Positions 7,950 to 17,900 of a stretch of DNA of 64,000 bases are shown in pieces. The position numbers were made by a program, and so were the translations under genes. A model generated the notes under the pieces. The model was not told where the DNA came from, made no database searches, and saw only the letters and a program-made list of their open reading frames with translations. This DNA comes from UBA4781 sp963674975. Its GTDB lineage: Bacteria > Chloroflexota > Anaerolineae > Anaerolineales > Anaerolineaceae. The stretch covers positions 2,356,001-2,420,000 of the forward strand of contig OY771913.1 in assembly GCA_963674975.1 (NCBI GenBank). The letters run 5' to 3'. Within the stretch, counting starts at the first letter, position 1, and each line of letters begins with the position of its first letter.

Positions 7950-10385
7950 TTACGCTTTAGTGAAAGTCAGGCTTTTCCCATCTTCTCCAAGGTCGATTTT
8001 TACCTTGTCTCCAGATTTGAAAGTTCCTGAGAGCAGGTCAACCGATAGCGAGCTTTCAATATATTTCTGCAGGATGCGCTTGAGTGGTCTGGCGCCGAAG
8101 TTAGGATCAAAGCCTTCTTTGGCGATCCACTCGCGGGCTGCCTTTGAAAGCTGGATCTGCAGTCCCTGTTCTTCAAGTCTTTCCTGGATTTCTTCCATCT
8201 GAAGGTCGACGATCTTAAGCATTTGTTCTTCATTCAACTGCGAGAAGATGATGATCTCATCGATCCTGTTTAAAAATTCAGGGCGGAAAGTGCTCTTGAG
8301 CGCTTTCTCGATCTTTTCATGCGAGAGTTTTTCTTCATCACTGCTGTCGGGCTGCAGGAATCCCAGTGTGCCGCCGTTGTGGATGAATTCTGTGCCAAGG
8401 TTGGAAGTCATAATGATAACCGTGTTGCGGAAATCCACGATCCTTCCCTGTCCATCGGTCAAGCGACCATCATCCAGTATCTGCAGCAGGGAATTCCATA
8501 CTTCCGGATGGGCTTTTTCGATCTCGTCAAACAGGATCACTCGGTATGGACGCCTGCGAACGGCTTCTGTGAGCTGCCCGCCTTCTTCATATCCGACATA
8601 TCCGGGAGGGGCACCGAAGAGTTTGGAAACGGTGTGCTGCTCGCGGTATTCGCTCATATCCAGGCGGATCAATGCGTCTTCATCGTCGAACATGAATTCA
8701 GCCAGCGCTTTTGCCAGCTCGGTTTTTCCAACGCCGGAAGGACCGATGAAAATAAAGGAACCTACCGGTCGTTTCGGGTCTTTCAAACCGGAGCGGGCGC
8801 GCCGAATCGCATCCGCGATCGCAGAAATTCCCATATCCTGTCCAATTACCCGTTCGTGGAGTTTTTCTTCCATGTGCAGCAGGCGATCAGCTTCGGTCTG
8901 CATGATCTGGTTGACAGGGATGCCCGTCCACTGTGCGATCACTTCGGCAATATCATTTTCATCCACGACTTCGTCGAGTTTATGTTCGCTTTCCCATTTA
9001 TCACGCTTGGTGTTGAATTCTGATTCCAGTTTCAACCGTTCTGCTTTCTTGCGGGCAGCGGTTTCATAATCTCTCTCTATGCCGGCGTGTTCTTCTTCTT
9101 TCAGGACCTTATCGACTTTGTTTTTTAATTCTTTCAGGTCAGATGGGAGCGAATATAAAGCTACCCGCAGTTTCGCGGCAGATTCGTCCATCAGGTCAAT
9201 AGCTTTATCGGGTAAAAAGCGTTCCGTCACATAACGTGCGGATAATTTTGCGGCGCTGACCAATGCCTGATCGGTGAAATGTACTTTATGGTGCGCTTCA
9301 TAACGGTCACGCAGCCCCTGCAGCATGGAAATGGTATCTTCAATCGATGGTTCATCCACATATACCGGGGCAAAGCGTCTTTCGAGCGCGGCGTCTTTTT
9401 CAATATATTTCTGATATTCATTCAGCGTTGTTGCCCCCACGCACTGCAGTTCGCCGCGCGAAAGGGCTGGTTTGAGCATGTTGGAGGCATCCATGGCGCC
9501 CTGCGCCGCCCCTGCTCCGACCACCGTATGCAGTTCATCGATGAAAAGGATAATCTCACCGGCAGAGCGCTGGATCTCTTCGAGAGACGCTTTGAGGCGC
9601 TCTTCGAATTCACCGCGAAAGCGGGAACCGGCGATCATGGCACCCAAGTCCAAAGAAATCACTTTCTTACCGCCAAGAATTTCAGGCACATCGTTATTGG
9701 CGATCTTTTGTGCCAGACCTTCTACAATGGCAGTTTTCCCAACGCCTGCTTCACCGATCAGTACCGGGTTGTTCTTTGTGCGGCGGGAGAGTACCTGGAT
9801 AACACGCAGGATCTCTTTATCGCGACCGATCACCGGATCCAGCTTATTTTCACTGGCAAGTTTGGTGAGATCGCGAGAATATTTTTCGAGTGTGCGGTAG
9901 CGGGTTTCTGCTTTTCTATCCGTCACTTTCTGCCCGCCGCGCAGTTCATTAATAGCATCTAGAACACGCTCTTTGGTAACGCCGTTATCTTTCAGCAAGC
10001 GGGAAGAGGGGGTATCTTTTTCCTCCACGACCGCCAGAAAGAGGTGTTCGGTAGAGATATATTCGTCTTTCAATTTTGTTGCTTCTTGATTGGCGACTTC
10101 AATGATCCTCTTGACGCGCGGGGTGATGAAAACCTGCCCCGTGCCGCCGCCGTAGATGCTGGCTTTGGGGCTTTCCCGCAGCATCTCGTCCAGACGATCT
10201 CTTAGAACGTCCACATCAACAGACATGTTTTCAAGCAGTTGACTTACCACACCCTGGGGTTGTTCGATCAATGCCAGAAGAATATGTTCTGTGTCTATCT
10301 GATTATGTCCGTAACGCTGAATGATCTCGGCTGCTTTCTGGGCAGCATCTTGAGCGCGCTCGGTGAATCGGTCAAATCGCATCAT
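7950..10385 (-). CDS. clpC: ATP-dependent Clp protease ATPase subunit ClpC
   Basis: AAA+ unfoldase that feeds proteins to ClpP and also acts in disaggregation. 811 residues in ClpC order: double Clp-N repeat (about 1-145), first AAA module with GEAGVGKT and a DELH-type Walker B, a short middle domain with a UVR-like helix pair around KEEEHAGIERDYE, and a second AAA module with GPSGVGKT. The short middle domain rather than the long ClpB coiled coil, and the FTERAQDAAQKA opening, argue for ClpC. AGGAG lies nine bases before the ATG. No CIRCE repeat or CtsR heptad is visible in the divergent region 10386-10496; a TATAAT-like -10 lacks a clear -35, so an alternative sigma factor is possible. Confidence 0.93.
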   Translation of the reverse strand: MMRFDRFTERAQDAAQKAAEIIQRYGHNQIDTEHILLALIEQPQGVVSQLLENMSVDVDVLRDRLDEMLRESPKASIYGGGTGQVFITPRVKRIIEVANQEATKLKDEYISTEHLFLAVVEEKDTPSSRLLKDNGVTKERVLDAINELRGGQKVTDRKAETRYRTLEKYSRDLTKLASENKLDPVIGRDKEILRVIQVLSRRTKNNPVLIGEAGVGKTAIVEGLAQKIANNDVPEILGGKKVISLDLGAMIAGSRFRGEFEERLKASLEEIQRSAGEIILFIDELHTVVGAGAAQGAMDASNMLKPALSRGELQCVGATTLNEYQKYIEKDAALERRFAPVYVDEPSIEDTISMLQGLRDRYEAHHKVHFTDQALVSAAKLSARYVTERFLPDKAIDLMDESAAKLRVALYSLPSDLKELKNKVDKVLKEEEHAGIERDYETAARKKAERLKLESEFNTKRDKWESEHKLDEVVDENDIAEVIAQWTGIPVNQIMQTEADRLLHMEEKLHERVIGQDMGISAIADAIRRARSGLKDPKRPVGSFIFIGPSGVGKTELAKALAEFMFDDEDALIRLDMSEYREQHTVSKLFGAPPGYVGYEEGGQLTEAVRRRPYRVILFDEIEKAHPEVWNSLLQILDDGRLTDGQGRIVDFRNTVIIMTSNLGTEFIHNGGTLGFLQPDSSDEEKLSHEKIEKALKSTFRPEFLNRIDEIIIFSQLNEEQMLKIVDLQMEEIQERLEEQGLQIQLSKAAREWIAKEGFDPNFGARPLKRILQKYIESSLSVDLLSGTFKSGDKVKIDLGEDGKSLTFTKA

Positions 10386-10496
10386 AATACTTGTCTCCTA
10401 CGTTAATCGGCATTATAACATTTGCCAATAGAATGATATACCAAAGCCATAAAAAGAATATTAGAAAAACCGCTGATAGAATAATTAAAATTTTAT

Positions 10497-11438
10497 ATGA
10501 TAAACAAAAAAATTCGCCCACTCAAAATATCTACGGATCTCAAGCAGATCGCTGCGCTTTTGGAGATCTGTTTTTCCGATTCAATGGATGAAGATGGAAA
10601 ACGTTATATCGCCTACCTACGAGAGTTTTCACAAACCATTCTTTTCACGAAGATTGCTGAGAAAAACCCGGAAAAATATTCGCTTCCCGCTGAAGGATTT
10701 GTCTATGAGGATAAGGGAAAACTGATCGGGAATATCACGCTGTCTCCTATGAAATATGGAGAAGAAATCGTATATCTTGTTTCGAATGTTGGAGTACTGC
10801 CACAGCACAGGGGGAAGGGAATTGCTAAAATGCTGACCAAAACAGCGCTGGAATATATCGAGTGCCAGGGGGTAAGACAGATCTGGCTGCAGGTGAAGCA
10901 GGAAAATCAAGCTGCGGTTGACCTGTATCGGCAGTTCCAGTTCCAGCCTTTTATGACCCGCACAACCTGGATCGGAAAACGTGAAAATCTTTTCCTGAAA
11001 AAATATGATGAATATTCATTACGGAAAAGAAAAAATGAAGAATGGAAGACTCAGAAGGAACTTCTGGAAAGGGTCTATCCGGGGGAATTAACGGCTACGT
11101 ATGGGTTTGAAACCGCCTCGATGCAGCCCAAACTGCATAATTTCGTTAAAAACTTCGTACGCGGAAGGATCACCAACCATTGGGCACTCAACATTGACCA
11201 ACAGGTTGGTTTTGTCAGCTATGATCTCTTCCCGGATCAGAATTATGTGAATTTATGGCTGGCTGTTCCACAAGAGTTGGAACCGAAATTCATTCAGATT
11301 ATGCTGCCTACCGTCCAAGCTCGTATCTTCAATGAAATACGGGTAAATTATCCGGAAAAAGAGTGTTCAGAATGTTTTCTGGCGGCAGGAATGCAGGAAT
11401 TGAACACTCTTCAATGGATGCGTGCCTATCTCAGTTGA
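10497..11438 (+). CDS. GNAT-family N-acetyltransferase
   Basis: Predicted acetyl-CoA-dependent acyltransferase of unknown substrate. 313 residues, about twice a single GNAT domain. The N-terminal half carries the acetyl-CoA motif QHRGKGIA (residues 103-110) after the NVGVLP strand, and the VDLYRQFQFQP segment matches motif B. The C-terminal half (from about 165) looks like a degenerate second acyltransferase lobe and lacks the glycine motif. No ribosome site precedes the ATG. It is divergent from clpC, and its stop overlaps the convergent neighbour by eight bases. Confidence 0.8.
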   Translation: MINKKIRPLKISTDLKQIAALLEICFSDSMDEDGKRYIAYLREFSQTILFTKIAEKNPEKYSLPAEGFVYEDKGKLIGNITLSPMKYGEEIVYLVSNVGVLPQHRGKGIAKMLTKTALEYIECQGVRQIWLQVKQENQAAVDLYRQFQFQPFMTRTTWIGKRENLFLKKYDEYSLRKRKNEEWKTQKELLERVYPGELTATYGFETASMQPKLHNFVKNFVRGRITNHWALNIDQQVGFVSYDLFPDQNYVNLWLAVPQELEPKFIQIMLPTVQARIFNEIRVNYPEKECSECFLAAGMQELNTLQWMRAYLS

Positions 11439-14400
11439 GATCAGGCAGGGTGTACCCGTAGACCATATTGCTGGCTGCATCGCTGACCCACATGGTCCCG
11501 TCTTCTGCAAATTCAATATCAACCGGCATGGTAATGGTGTCATCAGATAATCCGCGGATATCGAGCGCCTGCAGCAGATCTCCGGAAGGAGAATAGACAA
11601 GGATCAACGAACCTTCGGGATCGGTGATGAAGATATTCCCATCGCCATCAACAGCAATGAACGGTTTATTATTGGTAGACTGCCCGTACCAGCCCTCGAT
11701 ACTCCAGCTTGAAACAGTGGTGGAGGTCTTTAAATCAAGGTCAGGTGCGATAACCTGAATGCGGGAATTCCACGTATCTGCAACGTAGAGCAGATTGTCT
11801 TCATCTAGAGCAATTCCTACCGGCTCATCGAACTGCCCGAAATCGGTTCCACCCAGTCCGATCTGGGTGATGAACTGATCGTTTTTATTAAAAACCATAA
11901 TGCGTTTATTCCCGGTATCGGCAAAATAAACATTTCCATCTTCATCCACGGTGATCCCGCGTGGACCCCAGTAGCTGAGAGTAGAGCCGTCTGTGGCAAA
12001 GTAGCCCCACATCGAGATGAATTCTCCATCTTCTGTAAATTTCTGAATACGGTGGTTCCATGTATCAGAAACATACACGGTCCCATCAGGGGCGGCAGCC
12101 ACATCCCAGGGTTCGTAGAAAGTTCCTCCCCCGGTATTGGCGTTTTCATCCGACGCACTCCCAAAACTGCCCCAGGAATCCAGCAGCGTGCCGGTTGTGG
12201 AAAAATGCTTGATCTGATTGTTTTTGGAATCTGCCACGTAAATAGAGCCATCCGGCGCAATATCAATCCCGCGCGGTTCATTGAGAATACCATCTCCACC
12301 GATGAATTGTACCGGTGTCAGGGTGGTGGTCATTGAAGCGTATGCATCCCCTGATGGACCCTTGATCAGAGCATCCTCTGAAAGCAGATCCCATACTTTT
12401 TCTGCCACGTCCTTGCGAACATACATACGCATTTTTTGACTGGGCAGCCAGGAATCTGTTTCAAGGTACTCATTGTTGTTGAGCTGAGCGTAGAGAGAAT
12501 AATCACGGTAGTACCAGATATCGAAAAGAGCCTGCCGCATATCAGCGGATTTCAGCATCGTCGCGATCCTGTTGAAAGTAAGGTTGAAATAATCCTGATT
12601 AGGCCACCATAAGCGGTAGTATTCGAAGGTATAGAAATTTTTCCGTGTAATTGGTTCTATGGAGTCATAGTTTGCCTGTCCTGCCAGGATGATGGGGGCA
12701 TCTTCAAGGCTGCGGGTGATGTTTTCTAAAAAGGAAATTCGATTGGGGTAATCTCTAAAATACCACCAGTAAGGGTAGAGGGATTCATTATCATAGGCAA
12801 CCTGAATATCCAAACCTCCGGTAAGGCGGCGGGAGATCTTTTCGACCTGATCCAGTATTTCTTTCGGTCCGGGCGCCGCATGCGCATAGACCAGGTATTC
12901 GGTGGCATAGTCATAATTGACGAAAGCTGCGCGCAGCGCCGATTGACAGGTGATAGCTGCTAGCAAAATGAAAAAAGCCAGAATAAAGGTTTTTGACTTG
13001 ATGACCTTTGACCAACCTTTGAGATAGGTGCGGTGCAGGAAAAGCAGCCCTGCCAGCAGAAGAAGGCGGAATAAGAACAAATAGGTGGTCTGCAGCTGCT
13101 CCTGAGTCTTTCCCTGAAAGGGCAGGTTGCTGCCGAGCAGTGTAACGCAGATCGCACAAAAATCGACCACGATCAGCAAGCTGATCAGAATTCCAACTGC
13201 CTTTTCTTTTTTTGATTTTTCTTTCCACGGGATTGAATCGATGTAGGTTCCCAGAGCTGATCCTGCCAGTGTTAAGAATGGAATGGTGATTTGCACGGTC
13301 AGCCACGGCATTTTCTCACCGGCAATACTGAATGCGATCAAACTGGAAATACCACAGAAAAGAAGAAGCGTGTTGATTGAAAGCGTGTTTTTTAGTGGTT
13401 TGGGTTCAATCTCTTCTGCAGTTTCTTCAAGCTTTATTTCATCAACGTCTTGAGATGGTTTCTTCTTGAAAACAGCCATGATCACTGCTAGAAAAGAACC
13501 CGCCAGGGCGAGAAATTCATAGAAAGGCATTTCCAGTAGAGCATAATAATATAGGGGTTGTCCGCCTCTATTTACATCCTGCTGTGCTAACCAGTATCCA
13601 AGCGCGCCCACGGTTCCAGTTAGCATACCCGGCATATTTGTAAAGAAAGTTGTATAAAAGACAAAGAAAATGGAATAAAAAAGGCAGGCTGCTTTCCACC
13701 AGAATTTTCGCTGCCATGTGAAACCAAGGATAATGGAAATACCGCCTAAGAAAGCGAGGTATATCAGATCAAGCAGGTTGCTGGTGGTGCTTGTATAAGC
13801 GGTCGGGTCAAAACCGCAGAATTTTACCGGGAAAGCTGCCAGCAGAGGCAGCACCAGGGTGGTTATCAGGATGAAAATATTGAAAGCCGGTGAAATAGAT
13901 AAACGATCCCACTGGAGATATTTCCTTACAGAAAAAATAACCACGAGTCCGATTGCCAGGGGGATCAATCCTGGAAGAAGGACTTTCAGGATTTCAACAG
14001 TATAGTAGAGCTGTGAGCTGAAAGGGATCGATTCGCCGCTTTGAAGGACCATTGCATTGTTGTCGATGGAGCTCAGATCAAGCTGGCGGTATATAAAGAC
14101 CGATCCGAATAAAGATACTCCCAGTAGAAGAATTAATAAAAAGTTGATCAGAAGAACACGAGAATGAATGATTTTGGCATGAATGATCTCGGCAAGCATT
14201 TTCATGAAGAAAAAGATCATCATAATAGCCGTGTGAATGTAAGCTGTCTCTTTGCAGGTGAAATAAAACGCCAGTGTTGTGGTCAGTAAATAAAGGGATG
14301 AAAATTTTCTTTGATCGAAGTAGCACATGAGCGCATAAAAAATCAGGACCAGGAATAGACCGATAAATGCTTCGTTGCGGGCATATCTTCCATAAAAAAG

Positions 14401-14808
14401 AAGAAAAGGAGAGATCAGGAAAAGCGTGGCGGTGACGAGTGATCCGGTTTTACCGAAATACTTGCGGTATGCGAAAAGGATAAAGAGAATGGTGGCAATA
14501 CTTGCCAGGGCATGTGGAAGGCGGGAATTGAAATCATTATCTCCAAAGAGAAAATACAATAGGGCAATGAAGTGAAACTGCAGTGGTCCGTGTGAGACGG
14601 GGTTATGAGAATACATTACCCCGCTATACAGGTCATAAGAAGGAACGACATGGTTCGTTTCGTCATGACTCATGACGCGGTCACCCAGGTTGATGAAGCG
14701 GGTCAATAATGCGGCGATGATAATGAAAATTACAGCGGCGGTGTACCATGTGAATTTACCAAAAGACTTTTGTAAAGAAACATCATTTTCTATTGATAGT
14801 TTTTTCAT
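11431..14808 (-). CDS. Agl23/TIGR03663-type membrane protein fused to NHL beta-propeller
   Basis: 1125 residues. The N-terminal two thirds resembles the TIGR03663 (Agl23-like) branch of GT-C/ArnT-type polyprenyl-phosphate glycosyltransferases: a dozen or more membrane segments and an early acidic pair in VMSHDETNH, the place where GT-C enzymes have their catalytic Asp/Glu. The last third (about 835-1125) has at least five NHL repeats with the pattern GIxxxPDGxxYVADxxNxRIQ, predicted to form an extracytoplasmic propeller. The start is the ATG at 14808 behind AAGGA; an in-frame TTG at 14820 would overlap the ribosome site. Substrate unknown; a cell-envelope glycosylation role is inferred from the family. 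Confidence 0.8.
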   Translation of the reverse strand: MKKLSIENDVSLQKSFGKFTWYTAAVIFIIIAALLTRFINLGDRVMSHDETNHVVPSYDLYSGVMYSHNPVSHGPLQFHFIALLYFLFGDNDFNSRLPHALASIATILFILFAYRKYFGKTGSLVTATLFLISPFLLFYGRYARNEAFIGLFLVLIFYALMCYFDQRKFSSLYLLTTTLAFYFTCKETAYIHTAIMMIFFFMKMLAEIIHAKIIHSRVLLINFLLILLLGVSLFGSVFIYRQLDLSSIDNNAMVLQSGESIPFSSQLYYTVEILKVLLPGLIPLAIGLVVIFSVRKYLQWDRLSISPAFNIFILITTLVLPLLAAFPVKFCGFDPTAYTSTTSNLLDLIYLAFLGGISIILGFTWQRKFWWKAACLFYSIFFVFYTTFFTNMPGMLTGTVGALGYWLAQQDVNRGGQPLYYYALLEMPFYEFLALAGSFLAVIMAVFKKKPSQDVDEIKLEETAEEIEPKPLKNTLSINTLLLFCGISSLIAFSIAGEKMPWLTVQITIPFLTLAGSALGTYIDSIPWKEKSKKEKAVGILISLLIVVDFCAICVTLLGSNLPFQGKTQEQLQTTYLFLFRLLLLAGLLFLHRTYLKGWSKVIKSKTFILAFFILLAAITCQSALRAAFVNYDYATEYLVYAHAAPGPKEILDQVEKISRRLTGGLDIQVAYDNESLYPYWWYFRDYPNRISFLENITRSLEDAPIILAGQANYDSIEPITRKNFYTFEYYRLWWPNQDYFNLTFNRIATMLKSADMRQALFDIWYYRDYSLYAQLNNNEYLETDSWLPSQKMRMYVRKDVAEKVWDLLSEDALIKGPSGDAYASMTTTLTPVQFIGGDGILNEPRGIDIAPDGSIYVADSKNNQIKHFSTTGTLLDSWGSFGSASDENANTGGGTFYEPWDVAAAPDGTVYVSDTWNHRIQKFTEDGEFISMWGYFATDGSTLSYWGPRGITVDEDGNVYFADTGNKRIMVFNKNDQFITQIGLGGTDFGQFDEPVGIALDEDNLLYVADTWNSRIQVIAPDLDLKTSTTVSSWSIEGWYGQSTNNKPFIAVDGDGNIFITDPEGSLILVYSPSGDLLQALDIRGLSDDTITMPVDIEFAEDGTMWVSDAASNMVYGYTLPDLN

Positions 14809-14900
14809 TGGTTCCTTCAATCAATTTTTCATTTATTCTAACCAATAATTATAATTCCTGCGTTATAATCAATAATTCATTATTTGATAAGGAAAATTGC

Positions 14901-14929
14901 TTGACCAATAGTGGCATAACTGATAAAAT
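14901..14929 (+). promoter_or_regulatory. rpoB promoter
   Basis: TTGACC (14901-14906), 17-base spacer, TAAAAT (14924-14929). Transcription is expected near 14936, giving a leader of about 60 bases. No rplJ/rplL genes or attenuator lie upstream. Confidence 0.75.
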
Positions 14930-14994
14930 TTCTGTTTGCCAAATGGTTGGTATTTCGTTGTATTTAATTAAGAATTAATCAGCAGGAGAGATAC

Positions 14995-17900
14995 ATGGGT
15001 CTTGAGATGCCTGAAAAGAATTATTCGCGGATTCCGAAAGTTCTTGATTTACCCAATTTAATACAGGTTCAAAAAGAATCATTTGATCGGTTGTTGAAAG
15101 ATGGTCTTGTCGATCTATTCGATGAGATCTCACCAATTGAATCATATAATGGTGGCGTAAAGCTGTATTTTCCCGGTAAATCAAAAGAAAGTAAAGAATG
15201 GGGGTTGAAGTACTGGTTTGAAGAACCGAAGAACTCAATGGAAGAATGCGCAGAAAAAGATCTCACGTATTCAAGCCCGCTGTATGTAAAGGTTCTTTTA
15301 GCCGGATCAGAGGTTACTGAACCGATGGTTGAGGATATCTACCTGGGTGAGTTCCCCATGATGACGGATAACGGTACCTTCATTATTAACGGTACTGAGA
15401 GAGTAGTAGTATCGCAGTTGATCCGTTCCCCGGGCGTTTATTTTGATGCTCCCATTAACCGAGCAACCGGTAAACGATTGGCAACGGCAAAATTGATCCC
15501 GGATCGCGGCGCCTGGATGGAATTCGAAACAAGAAAAAATGATTATGTCATTTTGAAATTCAATCGAAAGCGCACTGTACCAGTGACCATTTTCTTACGA
15601 GCTCTAGCGGCTGTGGATGATGGTTTAAAGGATTCTCCCTTGAAGTTTGGTACAGATGAAGAGATCCTGTCGCTATTCAGTGATATTGATACTGACCAGG
15701 ATCGTCTTTTTATTTCGACCACTTTCAATCAAGAACCAGAGTGGGATCTTTCCAGCGGGAAGACCATTGCTGAATTGGCGCTGCTGGAATTTTTCCGCCG
15801 CATGCGTCCGGGTGATCCTGCGACGATCGATAATGCGAAGGAATTTCTTGAAGAACAGCTTTTTGATCAGCGCCATTACGATCTGGAAAGCGTTGGTCGT
15901 TATAAATTAAATCAAAAATTAGATATCAAAAAACATGTATCTATCGATCATCGAACCATTACAAAATGGGATATCGTCTATCTGGTACGACGCATGATCA
16001 AGATCAACAATGAGCTCGAAGATAAGGATGATATCGATCATCTTGGAAACCGACGTGTCAAGACAGTTGGCGAATTGATCCAGAACAAGCTGCGTATTGG
16101 AATGCGGCGGATGGAACGGGTTATTAAGGAAAGAATGTCAATTCGTGAGCAGGACAAGGTCGATCCGAAAAACTTGATCAATATTCGCCCGCTGGTAGCA
16201 GCTTTACGCGAGTTCTTTGGCTCGAGCCAGTTATCGCAGTTCATGGATCAAACCAATCCGTTGGCTGAATTACGCCATAAGAGAACACTCTCTGCGCTGG
16301 GTCCGGGTGGACTGCGCCGTGAGCGTGCTGGTTTTGATGTTCGTGATGTTCACCATTCTCACTATGGAAGAATCTGCCCAATTGAAACCCCGGAAGGTCC
16401 AAACATTGGTTTGATCGGACGCCTGGCATCTTTTGCGACAGTAAATCAATATGGCTTTATTGAAACACCATATCGCAAAGTACTCTTTGAACTGGCAGCT
16501 GATGATGAACGCCTGCTGAATAAAACGGTATCAGACTCTATTCGAAATCTAAAAACGGATGAAATTATTCTGCGAAAAGGCACCAGGATCAAGGAAGAAA
16601 ACCTGTCTGATTTGAAAAAACTGAAAAAAGATGTTGAGAGCATACCGGTGGTTGGTTTTGTGTCGGATGAGATCGAATATCTACCTGCAGATGTGGAAGA
16701 CAAATTTATCATCGCTCAGGCAAACACCTTATTAAATGAATATAACGAATTTGTGATGGATCGTATTTCGTGCCGTTATCATTCTGATTTCATCTTCTCT
16801 TCACCTGAAAGAATTCAATTCATGGATGTCGCTCCCAACCAGATCGTTGGTATCAGCGCCGCTTTGATCCCATTCTTAGAGCATGATGATGCAAACCGCG
16901 CTCTGATGGGTTCGAATATGCAGGCGCAGGCTGTTCCATTATTAAAACCGGACCTCCCGCAAGTTTCGACAAGCATGGAAGAATATGCAGCGAAAGATTC
17001 AGGGCAGGTCTTGATTGCTGAAGAAGAAGGAGATGTGATCTCTGTAACCGGAGAAAAGGTCATCGTCCGTTCCAATAAAGAAACGCGCGAATACCAGCTG
17101 AAAAAATATCAGCGTTCTAATCAGAGCACTTGCATCGATCAGCGCCCGCTGGTTAAAAAAGGACAGCGAGTGAAGAAAGGTGACATTCTGGCAGATTCAT
17201 CCTCGACGGTTGAGGGCGAGTTGGCTCTTGGACAGAATGCGGTTGTTGCGTTTGTTTCATGGGAAGGTGGAAACTACGAGGATGCCATTCTGATCTCGGA
17301 GAGAATGGTGCAGAAAGATAAGTTCACCTCCATTCATATTGAGAAATATGAACTGGAAGCCCGCGATACAAAATTGGGTCCCGAAGAGATCACCAGAGAT
17401 ATTCCCAATGTTGGTGATGACGCTATCAGGGATCTGGACGAGAATGGAATTGTTCGAATTGGCGCAGAAGTAGGTCCCGGCGATATTCTGGTTGGAAAGA
17501 TCACTCCGAAAGGTGAGAAAGAACTTACCCCAGAAGAACGGTTGCTGCGCGCAATTTTTGGAGAAAAATCACGCGACGTACGCGATACATCTCTGCGAAT
17601 GCCTCATGGCGAACGCGGAAAAGTTGTTGAAGTAAAGATATTTACTCGCAAAGAAAACAGCGATCTGCCTGCAGGCGTTGATAAGATGGTGCGCGTTTCG
17701 GTTGCACAGCTGCGAAAACTAACTGCCGGCGATAAAATGGCAGGGCGGCACGGGAATAAAGGTGTTGTTTCTAAAGTGGTTCCTGTTGAAGATATGCCTT
17801 TCCTTGAAAATGGACAACCCGTAGATATTATTCTGAACCCGCTGGGTGTTCCCGGTCGTATGAACATCGGGCAGGTTTTGGAAACACATCTTGGTTGGGC

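Noticed and set aside
8248..9962. Open frames of 142-273 codons on the plus strand inside clpC
   Set aside because: Antisense to a complete, well-conserved AAA+ protein; serine- and cysteine-rich translations are typical of out-of-frame reading.
10386..10496. Heat-shock operator (CIRCE or CtsR site) upstream of clpC
   Set aside because: Neither the CIRCE inverted repeat nor the CtsR tandem heptad is present.
11817..12299. Overlapping minus-strand frame within the NHL region
   Set aside because: Repetitive NHL coding sequence keeps a second frame open; the in-frame repeats explain it.
11480..12330. Possible tandem DNA repeat
   Set aside because: The similarity is at protein level (NHL repeats); the nucleotide copies have diverged and are not a DNA repeat.
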